DNA of 64,000 nucleotides from Mariniflexile litorale (GTDB lineage Bacteria; Bacteroidota; Bacteroidia; Flavobacteriales; Flavobacteriaceae): positions 257,501 to 321,500 of the forward strand of contig NZ_CP155618.1 in the NCBI RefSeq assembly GCF_031128465.2, read 5' to 3'. A program made the translations under genes and the position numbers. Below the pieces are notes generated by a model. It did no database searches, had not been told where the DNA came from, and saw nothing but the letters and a program-made list of their open reading frames with translations. This document shows, in pieces, positions 49,722 to 63,395 of this stretch; the first letter of the stretch is position 1; every line of letters starts with the position of its first letter.

Positions 49722-51626
49722 CTATTCATTTTTTGTAGAAATAAAAACATCATCTATTAAATAGCTTGATAAATTTTGTTTTTCATCAGCCCTTTCCAAT
49801 GGAGGGTTGTTTGTTTCATTTGGCGTATTTCTGCTAGGTAAATTATTGTAAGCCCCTGTTCTGAAGGAAATTCTTTCTACTGATTTTACAGCCATTACAG
49901 CAGGTAAGTTCTCCGCTATTATTTCATCGTTAATGATTACAGAATAGGCTCCTAAACCAATTGCACTATATTGAATTTTAAAGGAATACCATTTTCCTGT
50001 ATCAAAGCGCATTAAATTTTTCTTTACTGCACCCTCAGTAACTTTAATATACGCATCATTGTCAAACGATATTTGCACAGGACTATTCCCGAATTGGTCT
50101 GTAATATCCACATCAAATTGCGTTGTGTCTTTCGCTATGACTTTTACTTTAAAACTTGCTGTAACTACTTTTCCTTCCTTAAAAACACGTATTGCACGGC
50201 AATAATCATACGGATCTATATCGTTCATTTGCAAACATCTATTGCCGTTACTTTCATTTACCAAACTAGCTTTTGCCCACTTGGGAGCATTAATATTCCA
50301 GTCGATAATGTGTCCTGCAACACTCATATTTTCAAAATCATCGGTAACATCTTTATCTACTTGGTATTTAATCGGTGTTGGAATTCGGCACACCCACATA
50401 TCTTCTTTGTTCATACTGTAAGTCATCCACATATCCGTACCTGGAGGATTTCCATTTCCAGGAGTGATACCACGCATATAACACGGACCAAAATCTTTCC
50501 ATATTCCAGAAAATCTTCTTACCGGAATTTCTGCTTGTGCTAGTAGAAGGTTATCGTATATAATTCCGTCATCACTGGTTACAATAGACATCGGGAAACG
50601 ATATTGAGTTTGGTCGATTGGATTATATGAAATTGCATACCTACCATCTTCCGTTTGTTGTCCCCACATTTTACCGCCAGACATAACAAAAGTATTTGCT
50701 TTTACTGGGTCAGAAAAAGTAGTACCTCCATCATCAGAAAGTGCTGCAAAAGATTTTTTCCAAAGCCCGACAGTCTTTCCATCTTTTCGCTTGTACCAGT
50801 TAAAAGCTTGTTTTGAATTGTTGAAGCTATAAAAACCATCTACTCCATTGTCTTCTTCAAACCATTGCAAAGTTATTAATTTATCATTTAAAAGAGAATT
50901 ACAAGCTGCTAGAAACCCTTTATCTTCTGATTTTTCATAGAATGGATATGAAGTATTGGATTCATTCCAATTCGTTTGGCTATCATATCTTATAAAATAG
51001 ATAGGTCCCAAAGTTCCATTTTTATAAATTTCGCGAACAACACGTCCAATCCCATTTTCTCTAAATGGATTTTCCGTATGTCCATAAAACGCCAGAGTAA
51101 GCATGCGTCCATTGGGTGCAACATAAAACCCCATTCTTTGGTGCATCATATAACCCGTAGAACCTTCTGGAATTGTAACATCTTTTGGTGCTTTATACGT
51201 AGGAAAAACCACTTTAGGAAAACTCCAGTCTTTCCCATTCTTAGAAGTAATCAACATCGTATGTACAGGAGCTCTATGCTCATCCTTTTCTCCACTGATA
51301 TATTGTTGGTAAAACTGACCATTCCAATACGCTAGGTTAGACGCATGATTATAGGTCCATCCATAATCGTCACTTAATTCTGGATGTGTACGATTGGCTC
51401 TTAAAGTTTGAATATTTTCTACGCCAATAGCATACCGTAATCCTGCCTCATGTGTAAACGGATTAATATGTGTACCTCCAACATAGCGTATCGGTTCGTT
51501 TTCACTACCTGTTTGCGCTTTTGAAAATTGAAAATTCAGGATACACAGGACAAACAAAAAATTTGTTACGATTGTTTTCAATTTGGGAACTAAATTCAAT
51601 ATTTTAAATATGTACTGTACTCTCAT
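49722..51626 (-). CDS. Exported sialidase-fold protein of unknown specificity
   Basis: The 634-residue protein has a signal peptide (ending FSKAQ) and Asp-box-like turns at SKNGKDWSFP, SDDGGTTFSDP and SDDGIIYDN, which indicate a six-bladed sialidase-type propeller over about residues 40-420. The second part (YQVDKDVTDDFENMSVAGHIIDW to SYLIDDVFISTKNE) looks like a concanavalin/laminin-G-type beta sandwich. The Arg triad and Tyr/Glu pair of true GH33 sialidases cannot be placed with confidence, so sialidase activity should not be assumed. It is embedded in the glycosidase operon, 64 bp after GH20 and 101 bp before GH2. Confidence 0.65.
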   Translation of the reverse strand: MRVQYIFKILNLVPKLKTIVTNFLFVLCILNFQFSKAQTGSENEPIRYVGGTHINPFTHEAGLRYAIGVENIQTLRANRTHPELSDDYGWTYNHASNLAYWNGQFYQQYISGEKDEHRAPVHTMLITSKNGKDWSFPKVVFPTYKAPKDVTIPEGSTGYMMHQRMGFYVAPNGRMLTLAFYGHTENPFRENGIGRVVREIYKNGTLGPIYFIRYDSQTNWNESNTSYPFYEKSEDKGFLAACNSLLNDKLITLQWFEEDNGVDGFYSFNNSKQAFNWYKRKDGKTVGLWKKSFAALSDDGGTTFSDPVKANTFVMSGGKMWGQQTEDGRYAISYNPIDQTQYRFPMSIVTSDDGIIYDNLLLAQAEIPVRRFSGIWKDFGPCYMRGITPGNGNPPGTDMWMTYSMNKEDMWVCRIPTPIKYQVDKDVTDDFENMSVAGHIIDWNINAPKWAKASLVNESNGNRCLQMNDIDPYDYCRAIRVFKEGKVVTASFKVKVIAKDTTQFDVDITDQFGNSPVQISFDNDAYIKVTEGAVKKNLMRFDTGKWYSFKIQYSAIGLGAYSVIINDEIIAENLPAVMAVKSVERISFRTGAYNNLPSRNTPNETNNPPLERADEKQNLSSYLIDDVFISTKNE

Positions 51627-51727
51627 TTGTTTCTTGAAAATTTATTATTTTTTTGGAAATTCCTTTGATACTTCTGTTTGGATGTTTTCGTTTTCGGTAA
51701 TAAAAAATATTTCTACTATGTATTCCA

Positions 51728-55892
<4,165 letters not shown>

Positions 55893-55922
55893 AGGTATGT
55901 TCTTAAAATTAAAGGCTGTAGA

Positions 55923-57041
55923 TTATTTTAGTTTAGCTTTCATTTCTTTGATAGCGTTTAAGTGTCCCTCTGTTAAAGCTGGTCCATCAAAAAAAGTAAC
56001 CCCTTTGGCTCCGTTTTCTTTCGCTAATAAAATAGCTTGTTTTAATTCGTCTTCCGATTTAAAAGCTGGCAAATAAACACCTGTATTTATTTTTGTTTTT
56101 TTTCCTTCTAGGTCTGTTACTCCTTGCTTAGTAGCATACCCCACCCAGTCAACTTCTTCATTATAAAAACCGTGATAAATCATTGGATATACCTCATCAA
56201 TATTCCATTTATCCCAACGTTGACGTACCATATGATCTGCCATTTCTGGATAAGGAAATACAGCAGCTGTTAAATTTTTATTATATTTATGTACTATATT
56301 GTAAGCATCATCTACTACCGCTTTGATTGCATTTAATCTAAAATTTTTCCATTCCATATCAATGGATGTATTATGACTTTCTTTTGGATTTTTATGATGT
56401 ATTTTTTCGAACGCACTAATACATGCATCACAATAGCAAAAATCGTATTCTGGTAATTCGGTATCCTGAACTAAATTATATTTGGGAAGTAACCCTATAG
56501 GTAAGAAGATATCGCTAAAACGAATGTAGTCTAAATGTACACTTTCAATGCCGTCCACCTTTGCCAACCCTTCAACCAAGCTTAGTACATGATTTCTGGA
56601 AGCTTCTCTTGTTGGACATAGCCATTGGTAATAATCTACATAAGGACGTGTATCAAAAGATGATTTTCCTTCCTTACTAACAACGTACCATTCTGGATGT
56701 TTTAATGCTATGGTATCGCCTGGTCGGTTCATAGCCATAATCCATGCATGTACTTTTAAACCATTTTTAGTAGCTACCGGTACTAAACGTTTTAAAAGTG
56801 CTGGATCTGTATTTGTGTTTATTAAAATCTCATCAATACCTGCATTTTTGTATTTTTGAAATTCTTGTGCATAATCGTCATCTGTTCTTTTAGCGTCTGC
56901 TGTAATCCAAACTCCAAATTCAAAAGGTGTTTCCGTTTTTTCGATTTCAGACTCATTATCATCTATTTTTTTTGATTCAGTATTTGCACATGAAAAGATG
57001 TTTAGTGCCAATACAAAAAGTAATAATGTCGTTAATTTCAT
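55923..57041 (-). CDS. GHL10-like TIM-barrel lipoprotein, putative glycosidase
   Basis: The 372-residue lipoprotein (lipobox NIFSC, Cys18) has a TIM-barrel core that opens FEFGVWITADAKRTDDDYAQEFQ. It continues with GIDEILINTNTDPALLKRLV, GLKVHAWIMAMNRPGD, GIESVHLDYIRFSDI, AAVFPYPEMADH and IDEVYPMIYHGFYNEEVDWV. This is the pattern of the glycosyl-hydrolase-like GHL10 (DUF187-type) family, where the Asp of HLDYIR and nearby acids are candidate catalytic residues. No substrate is established for most members. A small Cys cluster FCYCDACISAF is notable. Within an N-glycan locus lacking any clear endo-enzyme, it is a candidate for an endo-acting or new exo activity. Confidence 0.7.
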   Translation of the reverse strand: MKLTTLLLFVLALNIFSCANTESKKIDDNESEIEKTETPFEFGVWITADAKRTDDDYAQEFQKYKNAGIDEILINTNTDPALLKRLVPVATKNGLKVHAWIMAMNRPGDTIALKHPEWYVVSKEGKSSFDTRPYVDYYQWLCPTREASRNHVLSLVEGLAKVDGIESVHLDYIRFSDIFLPIGLLPKYNLVQDTELPEYDFCYCDACISAFEKIHHKNPKESHNTSIDMEWKNFRLNAIKAVVDDAYNIVHKYNKNLTAAVFPYPEMADHMVRQRWDKWNIDEVYPMIYHGFYNEEVDWVGYATKQGVTDLEGKKTKINTGVYLPAFKSEDELKQAILLAKENGAKGVTFFDGPALTEGHLNAIKEMKAKLK

Positions 57042-57058
57042 GTGTTTGTATTTATTGT

Positions 57059-58135
57059 TTATTTTGATATAATTTTTCCATCCTCTTTAATAATCAAAAT
57101 CTTATTTGAGAAAGGACTTTTTACTGAAAGATTAAACCCAGATGCATGATTTTCTAATATCGGACTAAGGGTTTTATCATTAATAATAATCTCTTCTTTA
57201 GAAATACTATCTAAACTTGTTGCCCAAGACTTATGGGTTTTATAATAGTCTTTTTGGGCTCTGTACAAGCTGTATAATTCCCATTTTGCAATTTCTTCTT
57301 GAGGTATTGAAAACGTATCCTTAACACCAATTTCATTAGAAGAAAAATAAACATAGCCCCATTTTTCTGGTTCGTGCATATTTACAACCCCCATAGGTGA
57401 CCAAACCCAGTTGTATTCTGGAAGAAATTTTCCGTTGGTATCTTTTTTAAGTTGATACTTTCCATTAGTAACCGTATGTTGCCAATTCACACGTGAAAAA
57501 TTCACTCTCCAAAAATCATCTTTAGGAACATTCTCATGATAATAAGAGGTTTTGTAAGCGGTCCATGGAATGGCCATTTCTAAAACCCAGCCTGTATCAA
57601 TATCTAGCGGGTTATTTATTGTTCCATTGATTTTAACCGCCGATTTTAAACCTGTAAGCGTCCAGTCGTTTAAAACCACATTTCCTTCTTCTCTATACGG
57701 TTTGTTTATAAATAAATCCCAAACGGTATTTAAAGCATTTATTTCTAATTCATAATAGTTCTGGGTATCGTTATCGGGATCTATAAAAACCTCAAAATCA
57801 TTATTATAAAAAATAATGGTATCTCGCTGTTTTAAGCTTGCCCATACATGAGGTTCTTCAAGCTTAGCGAGAATATAGTAGTAATTATCATCCCAAAGCA
57901 TTTTAACTTGTGTCTTATATTTAGGCTTAATGACACCTTCTATATCCATAAAAACATCTGACCATTCTGCCTTACCCCAAGAAGTATCAGATCCATCACC
58001 ATCAATAACAATTTTCTCTAATGTTTTATATGCTACAAATGTTTTGGGTGTGATTTTTTTATTTGATTGCGCACATCCTAAAATAGAAAAACAACTGATT
58101 GTTACTAACAATAAGGATCTAAACCTACTTTTCAT
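57059..58135 (-). CDS. CBM9-like carbohydrate-binding lipoprotein
   Basis: The 358-residue lipoprotein (lipobox SILGC, Cys21) has a CBM9/DOMON-type domain over about residues 35-230: LEKIVIDGDGSDTSWGKAEWSDVFMD, VKMLWDDNYYYILAKLEEPHVWA, NNDFEVFIDPDNDTQNYYELEINA and WVLEMAIPWTAY. The rest is helical and lacks catalytic features. Such proteins bind sugars or glycan ends. A stand-alone anchored copy may help hold substrate at the cell surface or in the periplasm. It lies between the GHL10-like and GH130 genes with gaps of 17 and 3 bp. Confidence 0.8.
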   Translation of the reverse strand: MKSRFRSLLLVTISCFSILGCAQSNKKITPKTFVAYKTLEKIVIDGDGSDTSWGKAEWSDVFMDIEGVIKPKYKTQVKMLWDDNYYYILAKLEEPHVWASLKQRDTIIFYNNDFEVFIDPDNDTQNYYELEINALNTVWDLFINKPYREEGNVVLNDWTLTGLKSAVKINGTINNPLDIDTGWVLEMAIPWTAYKTSYYHENVPKDDFWRVNFSRVNWQHTVTNGKYQLKKDTNGKFLPEYNWVWSPMGVVNMHEPEKWGYVYFSSNEIGVKDTFSIPQEEIAKWELYSLYRAQKDYYKTHKSWATSLDSISKEEIIINDKTLSPILENHASGFNLSVKSPFSNKILIIKEDGKIISK

Positions 58136-58138
58136 ATA

Positions 58139-59104
58139 TTATAAACTATTATTTTTAGTAAACTCAATAACCTCACTTAACTTCCCAAAAGCCATAGCCA
58201 CCACCGTATCGGCAGCTCCATAATAAACGGCCAATCTATCCTCTTTAGTATCATGCAATGCTGCACATGGGAATACCACATTACCAACATCGCCAACTTG
58301 TTCGTAAAGTTCTGCAGGCGCTAATAAATAAGGTTGTGTTCTATATTTTACTTTATCGGGTTCATTAGTATCTAAAATAGCTGCTCCCATAGAGTAACGG
58401 AAACCATTACAGGTATTAATTACCCCATGATATAACATAAGCCAACCTTCATCTGTTAGAATTGGAATGGGCCCTGCTCCTATTTTAGTGCATTGCCAAG
58501 CGCTATCTTCAAAATGAGATGCCTTCATAACACATCTATGTTCTCCCCAATATTTCATGTCTGGACTGTAACTTATGTAAATATCACCAAAAGGTGTATG
58601 CCCATTATCACTTGGACGACTTAACATCGCATACTTACCATTTATTTTCTGAGGAAACAACACACCGTTTCTGTTGAAAGGTAAAAAAGCATTTTCACAT
58701 TGAAAGAACTCTTTAAAATCAAACGTATAACCAATGCCAATGGTTGGTCCATTGTAACCATTACACCAAGTAATCCAATAACGATCTTCTATAAAAACAA
58801 CACGCGGATCGTATTTATAATCTGAATCAATCATTTCTGTATTACCAGCTTTCATTTCAATAGGCTCATGATTGATGTCCCAATGAATACCGTCTTTACT
58901 AAAGCCTGCAAAAATATTCATCTGCACTGCTTTATTATCACATCTAAAAACACCTGCAAAACCATCCCCATAAGGTACTACAGCACTATTAAAAACACTA
59001 TTAGACGATGGGATAGCATATCTATCAATAATAGGATTTTCAGAATAACGCCACATGACGTCTTTGCTATTTTCTGGTTTATCTTGCCAAGGAATATTAC
59101 TCAC
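58139..59104 (-). CDS. GH130 beta-mannoside phosphorylase
   Basis: The 321-residue protein has no signal peptide, so it is cytoplasmic. The five-bladed GH130 fold is seen in [93 protein letters not shown] and [10 protein letters not shown]. Relatives split 4-O-beta-mannosyl-GlcNAc with phosphate to mannose 1-phosphate and GlcNAc, which suits the mannosyl-GlcNAc core of N-glycans. The neighbouring symporter gene could import the disaccharide. The subfamily assignment (mannosyl-GlcNAc rather than mannosyl-glucose) is from context and memory of the family. Confidence 0.88.
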   Translation of the reverse strand: MSNIPWQDKPENSKDVMWRYSENPIIDRYAIPSSNSVFNSAVVPYGDGFAGVFRCDNKAVQMNIFAGFSKDGIHWDINHEPIEMKAGNTEMIDSDYKYDPRVVFIEDRYWITWCNGYNGPTIGIGYTFDFKEFFQCENAFLPFNRNGVLFPQKINGKYAMLSRPSDNGHTPFGDIYISYSPDMKYWGEHRCVMKASHFEDSAWQCTKIGAGPIPILTDEGWLMLYHGVINTCNGFRYSMGAAILDTNEPDKVKYRTQPYLLAPAELYEQVGDVGNVVFPCAALHDTKEDRLAVYYGAADTVVAMAFGKLSEVIEFTKNNSL

Positions 59105-59140
59105 TTTATTTATTATTTATAGGTTTAACTTTATTTATTA

Positions 59141-61018
59141 TTAGTCTGGTAGTTTTCTAACAACATCTAACCATGTGTATTTTAATATAGCCGATGTTAT
59201 TAAAAAGACAATTAAAGAAATGATCATTTTTGGATAATCTCTAATTAAAAGAAATATAGGCAAAACAATCATGCTAGACTGCCACACAATGCCTATTGCA
59301 CAATTTAACATATCTTTTCCAAAATCTTTATTTGCACTAAAAGAAGCATCTTCACTTTTTAATGCTTTGTAAACAGGTTTCCAAAACCCCCAAGGCCTTA
59401 CATTTTTGTAAAAATCTTTTAAAACAAAAATATCTGTTGGTCTGGTTAAAAATGTACCTAAAATACTACCTAAAACAGAAAATGAAAATATTATAGGAAA
59501 CAAATATATGGCTTGTAACTCTGATAGGCGATACAACCACGTACCTACTTCAAAACTTCCTTTATTTTGATCTAATACAAATTGTAATGAAGCAACTACT
59601 AGTCCTGCAAACATTCCCCAGAAATAACCCCAACCATTAAAACGCCACCAAACCCACTTTAAAAAATTTGCTGCTACATAGCCTCCAAATAAGGAACTCG
59701 TAATCCAAAGTGTTAGTGAGTTAATGGAATCTGCATAAAAACCCATAAAAACACCTAATCCAACGATAACAAAAGATGCTATATGACTTATTTTTATGTA
59801 ATGTTCACTTGTCGCTTCTGGTTTAAAATATTTTTTATAAATGTCATTTACTATATAAGCTGGTCCCGCATTTACAAACGCCGAAAATGTAGACATGAAT
59901 GCAGCCAATAAGCCTGCTAACAACAAGCCTTTTATACCTACAGGTACATGAAAATTAATAACCGTAGGAAGTAATATTTCTAAATCCTTGCCTGTTAATG
60001 CTGGATTTTCACTCATTTGAGGTGCCAGAGTTACCAATGCAATAACCACAATACCGCCAATTAGTAAATACCTTGGAATAAATAAAATGAGATTTGTAAA
60101 TCCACTCATATATGCTGCTTCCTTAACCGATTTTGTTGAAAGAATTCGTTGCAAATCATAACTTGGTGTGGGTCCTGCAATACTCGCAAAAAAACCTTTA
60201 AATAAAGACATGCCTACTAAAGCTCCAAACATTTTGTAGCCTTCAGAGTCTATTAAATTATTAAAAGCCTGATATTTAGAACTCCAATGGGTATCTAATT
60301 CCCACCCGAAAAATATATTTTTCCATTCTTCTGAAATTACTGATGTAATTTGGATATCTGTATAATAAATAAGGGTGTATCCTGCCACTAACACCCCTGC
60401 AATAACCATGATACCGTATTGTAAGACTTCGGTAGCTACCACAGAAAACATACCGCCTTTAACCGTATAAATAGTAGTTAATAAGATAATAATCAACGCA
60501 TATGAATGTTCTGAATTAAGTAAAGTGCTTTGTCCTAAATTAAGCGTTAAATCCCAAGGTAAAATAACAGTCATAAATTTACCAATACCTTCAAAAAAGT
60601 ATGCAATGAATCCTATGGCTGAAATGATAGCAAAAATGGCTACTATAATATGAGAAGCTTTACCTGCCCTATCATTTCCAAAGCGTGTTAGAATCCATTC
60701 AGACCCTGTCATTACTTGAGATCTTCGAATCCAAACCGCTAAGAACATCATAATGAATATTTGATTCCAAATAGGCCAAAGCCACATAAACAGAAAGCTT
60801 TTTACACCATACAAAAATAAAATACCAACCATCCACGATGTTCCAGAAATATCAAACATTCCTGAGCCATTACTTAAGCCTAAATAATACCATTTAATAG
60901 ATTTACCTCCTAGAAAATATTCATCGAGTCCTTTTGATGCTTTTTTAGAAATCCAAATACCAACACCTACGGTTAATAGTATGTAAAATATAATAATACT
61001 TAAATCAATAATATTCAT
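59141..61018 (-). CDS. SSS-family sodium/solute symporter
   Basis: The 625-residue inner-membrane protein has about 13-14 hydrophobic segments. Family features include ISKKASKGLDEYFLGGKSIKWYYLGLSNGSGMFDISGT, GGMFSVVATEVLQYGIMVIAG and GLLLAGLLAAFMSTFSAFVNAGPAYIVNDIYKKYF. Members drive sugars, sialic acid or other solutes inward with sodium. Next to a cytoplasmic GH130 gene, uptake of mannosyl-GlcNAc or a monosaccharide product is plausible. Its start lies directly at the end of GH92 copy 2 (no gap), and the GH130 gene follows 36 bp downstream. Confidence 0.9.
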   Translation of the reverse strand: MNIIDLSIIIFYILLTVGVGIWISKKASKGLDEYFLGGKSIKWYYLGLSNGSGMFDISGTSWMVGILFLYGVKSFLFMWLWPIWNQIFIMMFLAVWIRRSQVMTGSEWILTRFGNDRAGKASHIIVAIFAIISAIGFIAYFFEGIGKFMTVILPWDLTLNLGQSTLLNSEHSYALIIILLTTIYTVKGGMFSVVATEVLQYGIMVIAGVLVAGYTLIYYTDIQITSVISEEWKNIFFGWELDTHWSSKYQAFNNLIDSEGYKMFGALVGMSLFKGFFASIAGPTPSYDLQRILSTKSVKEAAYMSGFTNLILFIPRYLLIGGIVVIALVTLAPQMSENPALTGKDLEILLPTVINFHVPVGIKGLLLAGLLAAFMSTFSAFVNAGPAYIVNDIYKKYFKPEATSEHYIKISHIASFVIVGLGVFMGFYADSINSLTLWITSSLFGGYVAANFLKWVWWRFNGWGYFWGMFAGLVVASLQFVLDQNKGSFEVGTWLYRLSELQAIYLFPIIFSFSVLGSILGTFLTRPTDIFVLKDFYKNVRPWGFWKPVYKALKSEDASFSANKDFGKDMLNCAIGIVWQSSMIVLPIFLLIRDYPKMIISLIVFLITSAILKYTWLDVVRKLPD

Positions 61019-63274
61019 TTAGTTTTTGTTCTTTTTAAGTGTTACACCCCATGTTTTATTTGGCTCAGACCCCATAACAAAATGTAAAATACCGCCTTCT
61101 AATATTTGCTGATGCGAAATAGATGTTTGATTAAATTCAACGCCATTAAGTGTTGCTGACTGTATATAAAAGTTTGTGTTTGAAATATTTTCAGCTTCAA
61201 TAACAAATGTTTTTTCTTCTGCAAGTTTAATGGTTGATTTTTCAAAAAGAGGACTTCCTATTTCATAGTCTCCTGAAGCGGGGTTCATAGGATAGAAACC
61301 TATAGAACTAAAAACGTACCAAGCAGACATTTGTCCACAGTCTTCATTACCGCTTAATCCATTTGGTGTTGTATTGTATTGGGTATTTAAAATATGATGC
61401 ACCCAGTATTGCGTGCGCCACGGTTTGTTCGCTTTATTAAACATATATGCAATATGATGGCTTGGTTCATTACCATGTGCATATTGGCCTATTAACCCAG
61501 AAATATCAGCAGATATATTATTTCCTGTAATTTCTGAACTCTCAGTGAATAATTCCTCTAAACGATTTGTGAAGATGTTATCACTTCCATGTAATGAAAT
61601 AAAATCTTCAACATTATGAGGTACAAACCAACTGTGTTGCCATGCATTACCTTCGGTATAATCTGTTTGCTCTCTATGATTTGAGTGTTTTGGATCAAAA
61701 GGTTCATTCCATGATTTTCCATTTTCAGATTTCCCTCTCATAAATCCTGTCTCTGGATCAAACAAATATTGATAAGCTTTAGAACGATTCAAGAAATATT
61801 TGTAATCATCTTCTTTACCTAAGTCTTTTGCCATTTGAGCAACACACCAATCATCAAAAGCATATTCTAAAGTAATAGTAACGGATTCGTCTAATAAATT
61901 ATAAGGTACATAACCATACTTTTTATAAAAATTTAATCCACGATCATCTTGCATCATGGTTTGTTTCATCGCTTCATAAGCCTTTTCAGCATCAAAACCT
62001 TTAATGCCTTTTTTGTAAGCATCTACAATTACAGGAATAGAATGGTAGCCTGTCATCGTATTGGTTTCATTAGCATATAGCGTCCATACAGGTAATATTT
62101 TTTTAGTCTCGTAATACGCTAACATAGAATTAACCATGTCTGAAACTTTGTCTGGAGCTAGAAATGTAAGTAATGGATTTTCAGCTCTAAAAGTATCCCA
62201 AAGTGATAATGTAGAATAGGCGATATAATTGGTAGCTGTAACTATGCTATCGTTTTCTTTTCTAAATTCGCCATTTTTATCACTATAAGTTACAGGCGCT
62301 ATTTGAGAGTGATAAAGCGCCGTGTAAAATATAGTTTTTAGTGAATCAACAGGAGTTTCAACTTCTATTTTGTTTAAAGCGGTATCCCAAATAGTTTTAG
62401 ATTCTGCTTTTACCTTTTCAAAAGTTAAATCATCAATATCTAAATTCTCTTTTGCATTACTAACACTTACAGATGAAACTGCGACTTTCACAAATAATTC
62501 ATTAGAAATTTTATTATCAAAAAATAGCTGAGATTTAACTTTGTCTCCTTCAGCAAACATGTTTTCTCTTTGTTTTCCATCTACAACTAATACATGTTGT
62601 GAAATTGGTTTAGAAAATTTAGCAACAAAAAACACCTTTTGATTTTTTGCCCATCCCGTACTAAATCGGTAACCACTCATAGTATATTCGTCTTCAATGG
62701 TAATAGATGTGCTTAATGCTTTATCCCAATTAATAGCGAATCCCAAATCTACGACTACAGATTGTTTATCATTTTCTGAAAATGTGTATTTATGATATGC
62801 CGTACGTAATGATGATGTTAACTCTACGTTTATTTTAGGAGTCTCTAAAAAAACCTGATAATATCCTGGACTCGCCTTTTCATTATCATGACTGTAAGAT
62901 GATTTATATGGAAGTGAATCCCTTGACGTGGTATTGATTGTTAAATCAACATTTTTATTTACTGGCATAAATAAGATATCGGCCAAATCACCAATACCCG
63001 TTCCGCTTAAATGCAAATGACTAAACCCTGCTATAATAGAATCTGAATAATGATATCCTGAACACCAATCCCAACTTGAAATACCATTGTCTGGACTTAC
63101 TTGAACCATTCCAAAAGGAACCGTAGCCCCTGGATATGTATGACCATGACCACCTGTTCCTATAAAGGAATTTACAAATTCACTTGAATCTTTTTCAGGT
63201 AGACTATTATTTACGTTATTTTTGCAACTAGTTATTAAAACTAAAAACAAGATTGACTTTGTAATGTTCTTCAT
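61019..63274 (-). CDS. GH92 alpha-mannosidase lipoprotein (copy 2)
   Basis: The 751-residue lipoprotein (lipobox LITSC, Cys17) is a second family 92 alpha-mannosidase: VNSFIGTGGHGHTYPGATVPFGMVQ, GFSHLHLSGTGIGDL, WTLYANETNTMTGYHS and the catalytic loop GLSGNEDCGQMSAWYVFSSIGF. These are the forms most common in characterised GH92 enzymes, whereas copy 1 differs in each loop. Membrane anchoring also separates it from soluble copy 1. It is the first gene of the 22-kb operon that ends with GH3, and divergent to a LytS-type kinase gene 121 bp away. Confidence 0.94.
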   Translation of the reverse strand: MKNITKSILFLVLITSCKNNVNNSLPEKDSSEFVNSFIGTGGHGHTYPGATVPFGMVQVSPDNGISSWDWCSGYHYSDSIIAGFSHLHLSGTGIGDLADILFMPVNKNVDLTINTTSRDSLPYKSSYSHDNEKASPGYYQVFLETPKINVELTSSLRTAYHKYTFSENDKQSVVVDLGFAINWDKALSTSITIEDEYTMSGYRFSTGWAKNQKVFFVAKFSKPISQHVLVVDGKQRENMFAEGDKVKSQLFFDNKISNELFVKVAVSSVSVSNAKENLDIDDLTFEKVKAESKTIWDTALNKIEVETPVDSLKTIFYTALYHSQIAPVTYSDKNGEFRKENDSIVTATNYIAYSTLSLWDTFRAENPLLTFLAPDKVSDMVNSMLAYYETKKILPVWTLYANETNTMTGYHSIPVIVDAYKKGIKGFDAEKAYEAMKQTMMQDDRGLNFYKKYGYVPYNLLDESVTITLEYAFDDWCVAQMAKDLGKEDDYKYFLNRSKAYQYLFDPETGFMRGKSENGKSWNEPFDPKHSNHREQTDYTEGNAWQHSWFVPHNVEDFISLHGSDNIFTNRLEELFTESSEITGNNISADISGLIGQYAHGNEPSHHIAYMFNKANKPWRTQYWVHHILNTQYNTTPNGLSGNEDCGQMSAWYVFSSIGFYPMNPASGDYEIGSPLFEKSTIKLAEEKTFVIEAENISNTNFYIQSATLNGVEFNQTSISHQQILEGGILHFVMGSEPNKTWGVTLKKNKN

Positions 63275-63395
63275 AGCAAACTGTAGTAATTTAATGTTAA
63301 ATTTTCATGAATTATCTGGTTATTGAAATTAATTTAGACGGACAACACTTAAAAAGCCCTAAACACCAAAAAAAACTTATTTAAATTATATTATA

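Noticed and set aside
49722-51626. Calling this protein a GH33 sialidase
   Set aside because: Asp boxes are visible but the catalytic Arg triad and Tyr/Glu pair could not be identified, and no sialic acid catabolic genes are nearby.
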